Notes: generated from the letters alone by a model not told the origin. DNA of 27,092 nucleotides from SZUA-186 sp041552135 (GCA_041552135.1 JBFELL010000018.1:1-27092), one strand, 5' to 3'. Numbered from the stretch's first letter, positions 1 to 6,869 are shown. Numbers and translations are program-made.

Positions 1-503
1 CGCCGGCCATGCTCGGCGATCTGGAATACCTACTGTTCGGCATGCTCGAGCAGCTCGGCCGAGCTGCGCCCCTCGGTCACGTAGGCGCTGCCGGCAATGT
101 CGTTACCGACCGAGATGAGCTGCCGCAGGATGGAGCGTTCGCGCACGATATCGGCATAGGCCTGGATGTTCGCGGCACTTGGGGTGCTCTGCACCAGCGA
201 GCCGAGGCTTGCCAGGCCACCGGCATCATCCAGCTGCTGGTTTTTTTCCAGCCACTCGGAGAGCGTGACGGCATCGAACGGACTGTTGCTGTCCGCAAGC
301 CTGGCGATCGCCCGGAAGATCAGGCGATGATCGCGGCGATAGAAGTCATCCTCGGAGACGCGGTCGGCGACCTTGTCCCAGGCCGCGTTGTCCAGCATCA
401 GGCCACCGAGCACCGCCTGTTCGCCCTGCAGCGAGTGCGGCGGCACTCTCAGTGTATCGCTGTCCGTTGCAATGACGTCCGCGGAACGAAGGGTTTCAGC
501 CAT
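1..503 (-). CDS. dnaB: Replicative DNA helicase DnaB, N-terminal part, cut by window edge, with in-frame amber codon
   Basis: DnaB is the hexameric 5'-3' helicase of the replication fork; it recruits primase through its N-terminal domain. Only that N-terminal domain is visible: VPPHSLQGEQAVLGGLML near residues 20-38, then the helical DnaB_N fold through IVRERSILRQLISVGNDI. The ATG at 501-503 follows AGGA at a 5-base spacing. The frame reads ...LLEHAEQ, then TAG (minus strand of 30-32), then VFQIAEHGR in the same frame to the window edge. E. coli DnaB has AESRVFKIAESR here, so the codon takes the place of a basic residue (AAG to TAG is one base) and homology continues past it. This is either a sequencing error, a true nonsense mutation, or readthrough. 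It is the last gene of the rpsF operon, 217 bases after rplI, as in Pseudomonas. The helicase core lies outside the window. Confidence 0.88.
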
Positions 504-645
504 GGAGTCCTGTTATGTTGAATAGTAAGGCCGACACTGCACTTCACCTGAAGTGAGAGCATAAATAGCACAAACGTCCGGCAATGGAAATCTTGTTAAT
601 TTTTCTTGTTTATGCGTGTGCGCTGCCGCCCCGGCAACGCACTGA

Positions 646-669
646 CGTGCAGCCGCATGTGGCTGCACG
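646..669 (-). other. Stem-loop between rplI and dnaB
   Basis: CGTGCAGCC (646-654) pairs perfectly with GGCTGCACG (661-669) around a 6-base loop. It sits in the 217-base gap between the rplI stop and the dnaB start. No T-run follows on either strand, so it is not a classical intrinsic terminator. It could be a processing or pausing site that lowers dnaB expression relative to the ribosomal genes; that is inference. Confidence 0.4.
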
Positions 670-720
670 CCAGTTACGGGTTATTACGCAATTGCAGGAA
701 TTGCCTGGCGGCAGTTCCGG

Positions 721-1167
721 TTACTCTGCCTCTATCACCAGTTTGACGGTGACGTTGACATCCGAGTGCAGATGCAGATCGACATCGTATTCACCGGTCT
801 GCCGGAACGCCCCGCCCGGCAGGCGGACTTCCTGTCGCTCGACCTCGACGCCGGCGGCATTGATGGCATCCGCAATATCGCTGGTACCGATCGAACCAAA
901 CAGCTTGCCCTCTTCACCGGCCTTGGCCGCAATGGTCAGGGACATGTCGGTTAGCTGCTCACGGCGGGCCTCGGCAGCGGCCAGCGTCTCGGCAGCCACC
1001 TTCTCGAGCTCCGCACGACGCGCCTCGAACTCGGCGATATTTTCCGGTGTTGCCGGCGCGGCCTTGCCCTGCGGCAGCAGGTAGTTACGGCCATAACCGG
1101 GTTTGACTTTGACACGGTCACCCAGGGTGCCCAGGTTCTCGATCTTTTCAAGCAGGATAACTTCCAT
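721..1167 (-). CDS. rplI: 50S ribosomal protein L9
   Basis: L9 binds 23S rRNA at the base of the L1 stalk and helps maintain reading frame. The protein begins MEVILLEKIENLGTLGDRVKVKPGYGRNYL, matching the bL9 N-terminal domain and its signature, followed by the long central helix (about residues 40-75, rich in A, E and R) and the C-terminal domain ending in KLVIEAE. At 148 residues it matches the usual 149. I chose the ATG at 1165-1167 rather than the GTG two codons upstream, because AGAGG lies 8 bases before the ATG but only 2 before the GTG, and because bL9 starts M-x-VILL. It follows the DUF2232 gene by 15 bases in the rpsF operon and ends in TAA. Confidence 0.97.
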   Translation of the reverse strand: MEVILLEKIENLGTLGDRVKVKPGYGRNYLLPQGKAAPATPENIAEFEARRAELEKVAAETLAAAEARREQLTDMSLTIAAKAGEEGKLFGSIGTSDIADAINAAGVEVERQEVRLPGGAFRQTGEYDVDLHLHSDVNVTVKLVIEAE

Positions 1168-1182
1168 CGTCACGACCTCTGG

Positions 1183-2127
1183 TTAATCTCTTGATTCATT
1201 GTCGGTATTACTGCCAGTGCCGGCAAAGCGCCGGCGAAAATCTATCCAGGTGTCCAGCAGTCCGCCTGCCGCCACCAGCAGCGTGGCCTGCGGCAGGATG
1301 AGCAGCATGATGTACACCGCCACCAGCCAGCCCCGTCCGCGGCCGCTGGCGGCGACCAGGCCATGCAGCACCGCAAGTCCCGCGAACAGGTAGGGCACCA
1401 GCAGCAGCATCGCCGACTGGGCCGCCAGGCCCGAGAGCGGTTCCGCGGCGAAACGGCTGCCGATCATGACAAACAGGGTCAGCAGCCCGGCGGGCTGGCC
1501 CAGCCTCAGGCTGGTGAATTCCGCCTGCAGCCCGCCCGGATTCACCAGCAGGGCCTGCCACCAGCGCGCCAGGATGACGCTGCATATGGCACCCAGCAGC
1601 AACGAGGCCAGCACGATACCGGTCATCAGCGTCGACAGTGCCTGCAGGTCATCCGCAAACGGCAGCTCACCCGAGATCGCACCGCTGTGTTGCAACTCCG
1701 TCAACAGCTGCTGCATGCGTTCCAGCCACCAGGCACCGGGGTCGCCGTACAGGCCGTAGACCAGCAGCAGGACCAGCACCCCGAACCCGGCGCCGGCAAG
1801 CATCGAGGCCGCCAGGTTCACCGTGTTGCGAAGTACCACGCTGATCAGCCAGCACGGCAGCCACAGCAACAGCACGGTAACGGCCACCGCGACCGCCGGC
1901 AGTCCTGCCAGCTGGTAGAACAGCACGGTCACCGCCGTTGCCAGGGCCAGCACGACAAGCCCCTGCTGCGCGCTGATGTGCAGCGTCACCAGGGCAACCA
2001 CCGCCGCCCCGATGTAGTGCGCAAACGAACTGAACGGTGGCGCCAGAAAGGCCACCACTCCGCCCAGCGAGGCAACCAGAATGGCCTGGCCGCGCCCGCG
2101 TACGATAAATCCTGCCAGCGCCTTCAC
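1183..2127 (-). CDS. DUF2232 (YybS-like) integral membrane protein
   Basis: A polytopic inner-membrane protein of unknown function, 314 residues, with about eight hydrophobic segments (e.g. AILVASLGGVVAFLA near residue 15, VTVLLLWLPCWLISVV near 83, MLLLVPYLFAGLAVLHGLVA near 239, and AVYIMLLILPQATLLVAAGG near 270). A membrane protein of this kind sits between rpsR and rplI in Pseudomonas, and that position is the main reason for the family call. The start is GTG at 2125-2127 with only a weak purine stretch (GGGAAGAA) upstream; no better in-frame start is visible. It lies 55 bases after rpsR and 15 before rplI, so it is cotranscribed with ribosomal genes although its role is unknown. The large plus-strand open frame across it is an antisense shadow rich in Q, H and R. 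Confidence 0.85.
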   Translation of the reverse strand: MKALAGFIVRGRGQAILVASLGGVVAFLAPPFSSFAHYIGAAVVALVTLHISAQQGLVVLALATAVTVLFYQLAGLPAVAVAVTVLLLWLPCWLISVVLRNTVNLAASMLAGAGFGVLVLLLVYGLYGDPGAWWLERMQQLLTELQHSGAISGELPFADDLQALSTLMTGIVLASLLLGAICSVILARWWQALLVNPGGLQAEFTSLRLGQPAGLLTLFVMIGSRFAAEPLSGLAAQSAMLLLVPYLFAGLAVLHGLVAASGRGRGWLVAVYIMLLILPQATLLVAAGGLLDTWIDFRRRFAGTGSNTDNESRD

Positions 2128-2182
2128 GCGCTCAGTTCTTCCCGTTCATGCACAACCCGGGGGGGGTGTGCTGTGTACTTTC

Positions 2183-2407
2183 TCAGTGCGCGTCGCTGTA
2201 CGGCAGCAATGCGATGTAGCGTGCGCGCTTGATGGCCGTGGACAGCTGCCGCTGGTAGCGGGCCTTGGTACCGGTAATGCGGCTGGGGACGATCTTGCCG
2301 GTTTCGGTTATGTACTGTTTCAGGAGATTGATGTCCTTGTAATCGATCTCCTTGATGCCCTCGGCAGTGAAACGGCAGTACTTGCGACGACGAAAATAAC
2401 GAGCCAT
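2183..2407 (-). CDS. rpsR: 30S ribosomal protein S18
   Basis: S18 forms a heterodimer with S6 on the platform of the small subunit. The 74-residue product begins MARYFRRRKYCRFT and contains the S18 signature around IDYKDINLLKQYITETGKIVPSRITGT, then KARYQRQLSTAIKRARYIALLPY. It is the same length as the E. coli protein (75 including Met). The ATG at 2405-2407 has an upstream AAGG. It lies 34 bases after rpsF, with no priB between them as in Enterobacterales, and 55 bases before the DUF2232 gene. Confidence 0.98.
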   Translation of the reverse strand: MARYFRRRKYCRFTAEGIKEIDYKDINLLKQYITETGKIVPSRITGTKARYQRQLSTAIKRARYIALLPYSDAH

Positions 2408-2441
2408 GATTTTTTACCTTCTCAAGTCGGAATACAGTGGG

Positions 2442-2903
2442 TTACCCGGACTCTGCCGGCGATGTTTCAGCGGTATTGGTCTTGGTCTCGGCCTCGGCCT
2501 CGGCCTCGGTCTCGGCCTCGGCCGCTGGCGCGGCTTCCGCCTTGTCGCCCGCAGCACTGTCATCCCTGCGCTCGCGCTTTTCTTCCGGTTTTTTCATGAG
2601 CGGCGAGGCATCGCTGATCGCCTCCTTGCGCTGCACGATCAGGTTGCGCAGCACGGCATCATTGAAACGGAATGCACTGGAGAGTTCCTCGAGTGTGTCG
2701 GTGTTGCACTCGATGTTCATCAGCACGTAGTGTGCCTTGTGCAGTTTCTGGATAGGGTAAGCCAGCTGTCTCCGGCCCCAGTCTTCCAGCCGGTGAATGG
2801 CACCGCCGCCGGCCTCGATACTGGCGCGGTAACGCTCGATCATGGCAGGTACCTGCTCGCTCTGGTCAGGGTGGACCAGAAACACCACTTCGTAATGTCT
2901 CAT
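2442..2903 (-). CDS. rpsF: 30S ribosomal protein S6 with extended acidic tail
   Basis: S6 binds 16S rRNA together with S18. The protein begins MRHYEVVFLVHPDQSEQVP, almost identical to E. coli S6, and keeps the core RLEDWGRRQLAYPIQKLHKAHY. I start at ATG 2901-2903, not the TTG one codon upstream; AAGGGG precedes it by 7 bases. At 153 residues it is about 20 longer than E. coli S6 (131-135). The extra length is a C-terminal tail of alternating Ala/Thr and Glu (about residues 124-150), encoded by a hexanucleotide repeat. In E. coli, RimK adds glutamates to the S6 C-terminus after translation; here an acidic tail is encoded directly. First gene of the operon rpsF-rpsR-DUF2232-rplI-dnaB. Confidence 0.97.
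   Translation of the reverse strand: MRHYEVVFLVHPDQSEQVPAMIERYRASIEAGGGAIHRLEDWGRRQLAYPIQKLHKAHYVLMNIECNTDTLEELSSAFRFNDAVLRNLIVQRKEAISDASPLMKKPEEKRERRDDSAAGDKAEAAPAAEAETEAEAEAETKTNTAETSPAESG
2487..2522 (-). repeat. Hexanucleotide tandem repeat inside rpsF
   Basis: Six tandem copies of CTCGGC on the plus strand (the fourth copy is CTCGGT), with two further degenerate units (CTTGGT, ATTGGT) before them at 2475-2486. On the coding strand they read GCCGAG or ACCGAG, giving Ala-Glu or Thr-Glu pairs. Because the unit is six bases, copy-number changes alter tail length without shifting frame. Confidence 0.9.
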
Positions 2904-2926
2904 CAAAGACCCCTTATGGATTGGCA

Positions 2927-2948
2927 GCCCTCTGGTCTGGCAGAGAGC
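2927..2948 (-). promoter_or_regulatory. Candidate rpsF leader hairpin (possible S6:S18 autoregulatory site)
   Basis: In the rpsF 5' leader, GCTCTCT (minus strand of 2942-2948) pairs with AGAGGGC (2927-2933) across an 8-base loop, allowing one G-U pair. It lies about 24 bases before the start codon. Many bacteria carry an rpsF leader structure bound by S6:S18 for feedback control; position fits, but I did not confirm the specific bulge motif of that family. Confidence 0.4.
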
Positions 2949-2982
2949 AAGGAGTTAAAAATCAGATTGTTAGAGGGCGCGA

Positions 2983-3011
2983 ATTCTACGGCAGAGCTAT
3001 CAATGATGCAA
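2983..3011 (-). promoter_or_regulatory. Sigma-70 promoter of the rpsF operon
   Basis: On the minus strand TTGCAT (-35, 3006-3011), a 17-base spacer, then TAGAAT (-10, 2983-2988). The discriminator that follows, TCGCGCCC, is GC-rich, as in stringently controlled ribosomal promoters. The predicted start near 2976 gives a leader of about 73 bases before the rpsF ATG. Confidence 0.65.
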
Positions 3012-3114
3012 TACAGGTCCCGAGATTCGCTGAATCAGGTAAAAATCTGGCCCCGGGAGGGACACTACCTCACGAGAAAATATGGATTGATACCAATCAC
3101 AGGTCGGAACAACT

Positions 3115-3202
3115 GTAGGTCGGGTTAGGCGCCTCAGCGCCGTAACCCGACGGAATACCAGCCAATATTGTCGGATTAGCCCTTCGGGCTAATCCGACCT
3201 AC
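3115..3202. repeat. REP-like palindrome pair downstream of rlmB
   Basis: Two imperfectly related hairpins. The first (3115-3151) pairs GTCGGGTTA...GCGC with GCGC..TAACCCGAC. The second (3170-3198) is a perfect 13-bp stem, GTCGGATTAGCCC against GGGCTAATCCGAC, around a TTC loop. The outer ends GTAGGTCGG and CCGACCTAC make the pair inverted with respect to each other, like a BIME. The rlmB stop codon TAG lies in the right-hand GTAGGTC end. It could stabilise or terminate the rnr-rlmB transcript ahead of the rpsF promoter. Confidence 0.8.
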
Positions 3203-3948
3203 GTTGTGTGTCGCTGGCGCACGGCCTCGTAGAGCAGCACCCCGGCCGCCACGGACACATTCAGGCTCTCGACCTGACCGGCCATGGGGATGGCGACCTG
3301 GTAGTCGCACAGCTCGCGCGTCAGGCGCCGCAGCCCCCTGCCCTCGCCACCCAGCACGAGGGCAAGCGGCCCCTGCAGGTCAACGTCATGGATGTCACGC
3401 CCGGCGTCACCGCTGGCCGCGTACAGCCAGATACCGGCCTGCTTCAGTGAGCGCAGCGTGCGGGCCAGGTTGGTCACGGAAAACAGCGGAACGGTTTCAG
3501 CCGCCCCGCTTGCCACCTTGCGCACCGTCGGCGTGATATGGGCCGCCCGGTCGCGCGGCACGATCACCGCATGCACACCGGCGGCATCGGCGGTGCGCAG
3601 GCAGGCGCCGAGGTTGTGCGGGTCCTGCACACCGTCGAGGACCAGCAGGAAGGGCGGCGATTCCAGGTTGTCCAGGAACGGCCCCAGTTCCTGCTCGCGC
3701 AGGCCCTCATCCGGCAGAACGACACTGGCAATGACGCCCTGGTGGCGGATGTCGGGCTGCATGAGATCCAGCTCCTGGCGCGGCAGGATATGCACGGGAA
3801 TATCGGCAGCCGAAGCCAGGTCGATGATGGACTCGCAACGCCGGTCGCTGCGGCTGTCGGCCACGCTGATTTCCTCCACGCAGGCGGGTCGCACCGCCAG
3901 CAGCGTCTTGACCGCATGCATGCCGCAGACGTAATGCTTCTTTCGCAT
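3199..3948 (-). CDS. rlmB: 23S rRNA (guanosine-2'-O)-methyltransferase RlmB
   Basis: RlmB methylates the 2'-O of G2251 in the peptidyl-transferase P loop of 23S rRNA, using SAM. The 249-residue protein (E. coli 243) has the N-terminal substrate-binding domain starting at YVCGMHAVKTLL and the SpoU knot domain with its three motifs: QDPHNLGACLRTADAAG (about residues 107-123), LVLGGEGRGL (about 197-206), and IPMAGQVESLNVSVAAGV (about 219-237). The ATG at 3946-3948 shares one base with the rnr stop (TGATG), so it is translationally coupled to rnr. The stop TAG is supplied by the REP-like element that follows; the C-terminus YEAVRQRHTT is nevertheless normal in length. Confidence 0.95.
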   Translation of the reverse strand: MRKKHYVCGMHAVKTLLAVRPACVEEISVADSRSDRRCESIIDLASAADIPVHILPRQELDLMQPDIRHQGVIASVVLPDEGLREQELGPFLDNLESPPFLLVLDGVQDPHNLGACLRTADAAGVHAVIVPRDRAAHITPTVRKVASGAAETVPLFSVTNLARTLRSLKQAGIWLYAASGDAGRDIHDVDLQGPLALVLGGEGRGLRRLTRELCDYQVAIPMAGQVESLNVSVAAGVLLYEAVRQRHTT

Positions 3949-6185
3949 CAGCGTTTCTTCTTGCCGCGCCGACGGCTGTTGACCGAGCCCTTCTCCACGA
4001 GTTCAAGATCGATCTTGCGATCATCCAGGTTCACCTGCACCACCCTGACGACGACGGTATCGCCGAGGCGGTAGATCCTGTTGGTGCGCTCGCCCATCAG
4101 CCGGTGACGGGTCGGATCGTAGTGGTAATAATCATTGCCCAGTGCCGTCACATGCACGAGCCCCTCGATATAGATGTCCTTTAGCTCAACAAATATTCCG
4201 AATGACGTCACACTGCTGATGACGCCCCGGAAGGTCGCGCCGATGTGCTCGAGCATGTATTCACACTTCAGCCAGTCGACGGCATCACGTGTCGCGTCAT
4301 CGGCCCGCCGCTCGGTCATGGAACAGTGTTCGCCGGCGGCCTGCATATCGGCATGCGCGTAGCCGAATACTCCGGCCTTCTGCCCCTGCAGGACATGGCG
4401 CAGGGCGCGATGTACCAGCAGGTCGGGATAGCGGCGGATGGGCGAGGTGAAATGCACGTACTTTTCATGTGCCAGGCCGAAATGCCCGATGTTCTCCGGA
4501 TGGTACTCGGCCCGCGGCATGGAACGCAGCAGCACGGTATTGATCAGGTGCTCGTCCGGCCGGCCGCGCACGGCCGCCAGCAACCTGGCATAGTCCTTGG
4601 CATCCGGGCGCAGCCCGCCGGAGATGGACAGGCCGAGTTCGCGCAGGAACTCCTGCAGGTCCTCCACCTTCTCGCTGTCCGGCCGGCCATGTACGCGGAA
4701 CAGGGTCGGCATCTTGTGGCGGATCAGGAAACGTGCCGCCGCCACGTTTGCCGCGATCATGCACTCCTCGATCATCTTGTGGGCATCATTGCGCTCCAGC
4801 GGCACGATACGCTCGATCTTGCGGTCCTCGCTGAAGACAATGCGGGTCTCGGTCGTCTCGAAATCAATCGCCCCGCGTGTCTCGCGCGCCTGGCGCAGCA
4901 CCTTGTACAGTTCGTGCAGATCTTCAAGGTGCGGCAGCAGTGAACGGTACTGTTTTCCCAGCGCCTGGTCTCCATCGACCACCATCGCGGCGACCTGTGT
5001 GTAGGTCAACCGCGCATGGGAGCGCATCACGCCCTCGAGGAAGCCCGACCGCGTGATATCGCCGGAGGCACTGATGTGCATCTCGCAGACCATGCACAGG
5101 CGATCGACCTCCGGGTTCAGTGAACACAGGCCGTTGGACAGCACCTCGGGCAGCATCGGGATGACCCGTTCCGGGAAGTACACGGAGTTGCCGCGCCTGA
5201 CGGCCTCGTGGTCGAGGGCCGTATCCGGCAGGACGTAGTGCGACACATCGGCAATCGCCACCAGCAGACGCCAGCCGGACGACTTGCGCTCGCAGAACAC
5301 GGCATCATCGAAATCGCGTGCATCCTCACCGTCAATGGTGACCAGCGGCACCTCGCGCAGGTCGCTACGGCCCTGCATGGCCTCTTGCGGCACCTCCCCG
5401 GTGTAGTGGCTGATCTCCGCGTCGACTTCCGCCGGCCATTCCTGCGGCAGGTCGTGGCTGCGGATGGCGATGTCGATCTCCATGCCCGGCGCCAGGTGCT
5501 CCCCCAGCACCTCGATAACGCGGCCAACCGGGCGATGACGCTTGCCCGGCTGCTCGAGGATTTCCACCGTCACGATCTGGCCATGCGCGGCGCCGTGCAT
5601 CTCCGTATCCGGCACGGAGATATCATGGGTCAGGCGCTTGTTGTCCGGCACGACGAAATTGATGCCGCTCTCCCGGTAAAAGCGCCCTACCACCCGGTGC
5701 GTGTTGCGCTGCAGCACCTCGACAACCTCGCCCTCGCGGCGGCCGTGCCGGTCCTTGCCGGCGATGCGGGCCTGCACCCTGTCCTCGTGGTAGACGCTGC
5801 GCATCTGGCGCGCGGAGAGGTAGACATCCTCGCTGCCATCGTCGGGTACCAGGAAACCGAAGCCGTCCGGGTGACCGATCACCCTGCCCTGCACCAGGTC
5901 GAACTGGTCGGCCAGGGCGTAACAGCCGCGCCGGTTGCGCACCAGTTGACCGTCACGCACCATGGCCTGCAGACGGCGTCGCAACGCCTCCTGGCCAGTG
6001 TCGTCGTGGATGTCCAGCACCCTGGCCACCGCATCCCGGTTGATCGGCGAACCGGCCTCGGCAATCACCTCCAGAATCAGTTCACGGCTGGCGATCGGCT
6101 GTTCGTAGCGCGACGCCTCGCGCCCTGCATGCGGATCATGCCGCCGCCGCATACCGGTGAGTTTCTGTTTGCGTTTTCGTTTCAT
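3948..6185 (-). CDS. rnr: Ribonuclease R
   Basis: RNase R is a processive 3'-5' exoribonuclease that degrades structured RNA, including rRNA and trans-translation substrates. Visible order: basic N-terminus, winged-helix domain (YEQPIASRELILEVIAEAG onward), two cold-shock domains (LVRNRRGCYAL; GRVIGHPDGFGFLVPDDG), the RNB catalytic domain with the acidic motif DGEDARDFDDAVF near residue 290, and the S1 domain GVISSVTSFGIFVELKDIY near residue 670. It ends in a lysine/arginine tail SRRRGKKKR. I start at ATG 6183-6185 (745 residues). The frame stays open upstream into the tRNA leader but has no family similarity there. An internal ATG at 6150-6152 is an alternative. Its stop overlaps the rlmB start. 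The promoter is not evident; the upstream DNA carries the opposing tRNA promoter. Confidence 0.95.
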   Translation of the reverse strand: MKRKRKQKLTGMRRRHDPHAGREASRYEQPIASRELILEVIAEAGSPINRDAVARVLDIHDDTGQEALRRRLQAMVRDGQLVRNRRGCYALADQFDLVQGRVIGHPDGFGFLVPDDGSEDVYLSARQMRSVYHEDRVQARIAGKDRHGRREGEVVEVLQRNTHRVVGRFYRESGINFVVPDNKRLTHDISVPDTEMHGAAHGQIVTVEILEQPGKRHRPVGRVIEVLGEHLAPGMEIDIAIRSHDLPQEWPAEVDAEISHYTGEVPQEAMQGRSDLREVPLVTIDGEDARDFDDAVFCERKSSGWRLLVAIADVSHYVLPDTALDHEAVRRGNSVYFPERVIPMLPEVLSNGLCSLNPEVDRLCMVCEMHISASGDITRSGFLEGVMRSHARLTYTQVAAMVVDGDQALGKQYRSLLPHLEDLHELYKVLRQARETRGAIDFETTETRIVFSEDRKIERIVPLERNDAHKMIEECMIAANVAAARFLIRHKMPTLFRVHGRPDSEKVEDLQEFLRELGLSISGGLRPDAKDYARLLAAVRGRPDEHLINTVLLRSMPRAEYHPENIGHFGLAHEKYVHFTSPIRRYPDLLVHRALRHVLQGQKAGVFGYAHADMQAAGEHCSMTERRADDATRDAVDWLKCEYMLEHIGATFRGVISSVTSFGIFVELKDIYIEGLVHVTALGNDYYHYDPTRHRLMGERTNRIYRLGDTVVVRVVQVNLDDRKIDLELVEKGSVNSRRRGKKKR

Positions 6186-6235
6186 GCTGCTGATGTCGGT
6201 CCTTGTTGGTTGTGCCGGGCCATGGCGGGTGCAAA

Positions 6236-6264
6236 TTGACAAGCCCTGGGCCAGCGGGTAGAGT
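6236..6264 (+). promoter_or_regulatory. Sigma-70 promoter of tRNA-Leu
   Basis: TTGACA (6236-6241), a 17-base spacer, then TAGAGT (6259-6264), followed by the GC-rich discriminator TCGCGCTC. The -35 is a perfect consensus. The predicted start is near 6271, about 33 bases before the mature tRNA. It resembles the rpsF promoter in its -10 and discriminator. Confidence 0.7.
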
Positions 6265-6273
6265 TCGCGCTCC

Positions 6274-6296
6274 CGGGACAGCCATGCCCTGTCCCG
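6274..6296 (+). other. Hairpin in the tRNA-Leu precursor leader
   Basis: CGGGACAG (6274-6281) and CTGTCCCG (6289-6296) form a perfect 8-bp stem with a 7-base loop, beginning just after the predicted transcription start and ending 7 bases before the tRNA. It would form in the 5' leader removed by RNase P. Confidence 0.5.
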
Positions 6297-6303
6297 CAGC
6301 ACG

Positions 6304-6390
6304 GCCGAGGTGGCGGAATTGGTAGACGCGCTAGCTTCAGGTGCTAGTGGGGGTAACCCCGTGGAGGTTCAAGTCCTCTCCTCGGCACCA
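6304..6390 (+). tRNA. tRNA-Leu (anticodon CAG)
   Basis: An 87-base tRNA with encoded CCA. The acceptor stem GCCGAGG pairs with CCTCGGC. The D-loop contains AATTGGTAGAC, the anticodon stem CTAGC/GCTAG encloses TTCAGGT with anticodon CAG at 6338-6340, and the long variable arm (GGGGGTAACCCC) is typical of class II tRNAs. The T-loop is TTCAAGT. It reads the CUG codon, the dominant Leu codon in this GC-rich genome. It is on the opposite strand to rnr, with its own promoter. Confidence 0.98.
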
Positions 6391-6530
6391 ACTCACTTTC
6401 CAGCAAATAATCAATATAGTATCGCCATTTAACGGACTGCACCATGGCGCAGGCACCTCGAGGCCCCGCAGGCCTGCAGTCACCAGTTGGTATAGACTGG
6501 TAGATATCTGCGGCGATACAGGCACAACCG

Positions 6531-6845
6531 ATGCACCTTGCAAAACCCGGCTTCAAGCCCGCTGTCATTGCCACAGTTCTGCTGTTCGCGGGCCTGCCGG
6601 TGTCGGCAGAGGAGACCGTGAAGCTGCTGTGCAGCTTCGAGCACGGCGAGATCGTGGTCGATGTGAACTACACCAGGGAAACCGCCAATGGCGCCACAGC
6701 CATGATCTCGGACAAGGAAATCGTCTGGACGCCGCAGGGCGGAGACAAGGGCCTGGCCGTTATCAACCGCTATACGGGCGTAATGCAAATCAGCAAGGGC
6801 CGCAACGAGTTCCTCGGCATGTGCAACCGGATGACCGAAGAATAG
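6531..6845 (+). CDS. Small secreted protein of unknown function
   Basis: A 104-residue protein I do not recognise. It has a clear Sec signal peptide: basic residues (K5, K9), a hydrophobic core AVIATVLLFAGL, then VSA as a plausible signal peptidase I site before EETVKLL. The mature part of about 78 residues is mostly polar, with one Cys in LLCSF and one in GMCNRM near the C-terminus that could form a disulfide in the periplasm. No lipobox is present. It sits alone on the plus strand between tRNA-Leu and the convergent purA (24 bases away), with no clear Shine-Dalgarno, so expression is uncertain. Codon use resembles its neighbours. The signal peptide and compact composition favour a real gene. 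Confidence 0.75.
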   Translation: MHLAKPGFKPAVIATVLLFAGLPVSAEETVKLLCSFEHGEIVVDVNYTRETANGATAMISDKEIVWTPQGGDKGLAVINRYTGVMQISKGRNEFLGMCNRMTEE

Positions 6846-6869
6846 CCATCCGGCAGCCCGCCACCGGTC

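Noticed and set aside
30..32. Reassignment of UAG to an amino acid (e.g. pyrrolysine) to explain the dnaB amber
   Set aside because: rlmB, mutL, yraN, the DUF2065 gene and the 6531 gene all end in TAG at normal protein lengths, so global recoding is unlikely; a local effect remains open.
1363..2232. Long plus-strand open frame (289 codons) across the DUF2232 gene
   Set aside because: Composition is dominated by Q, H, R and G with no domain-like pattern; it is antisense to a hydrophobic membrane protein, whose Leu/Ala/Val codons read as such residues in reverse.
2406..3128. Plus-strand open frame of 240 codons with a Leu-Gly repeat
   Set aside because: It is antisense to rpsF; the repeat is the reverse reading of the S6 tail hexamers.
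5208..6239. Plus-strand open frame of 343 codons opposite rnr
   Set aside because: Antisense shadow of RNase R in GC-rich DNA, no recognisable motifs and no ribosome-binding site. The same applies to 19439-20572 opposite nnrD and 17512-18477 opposite amiB.
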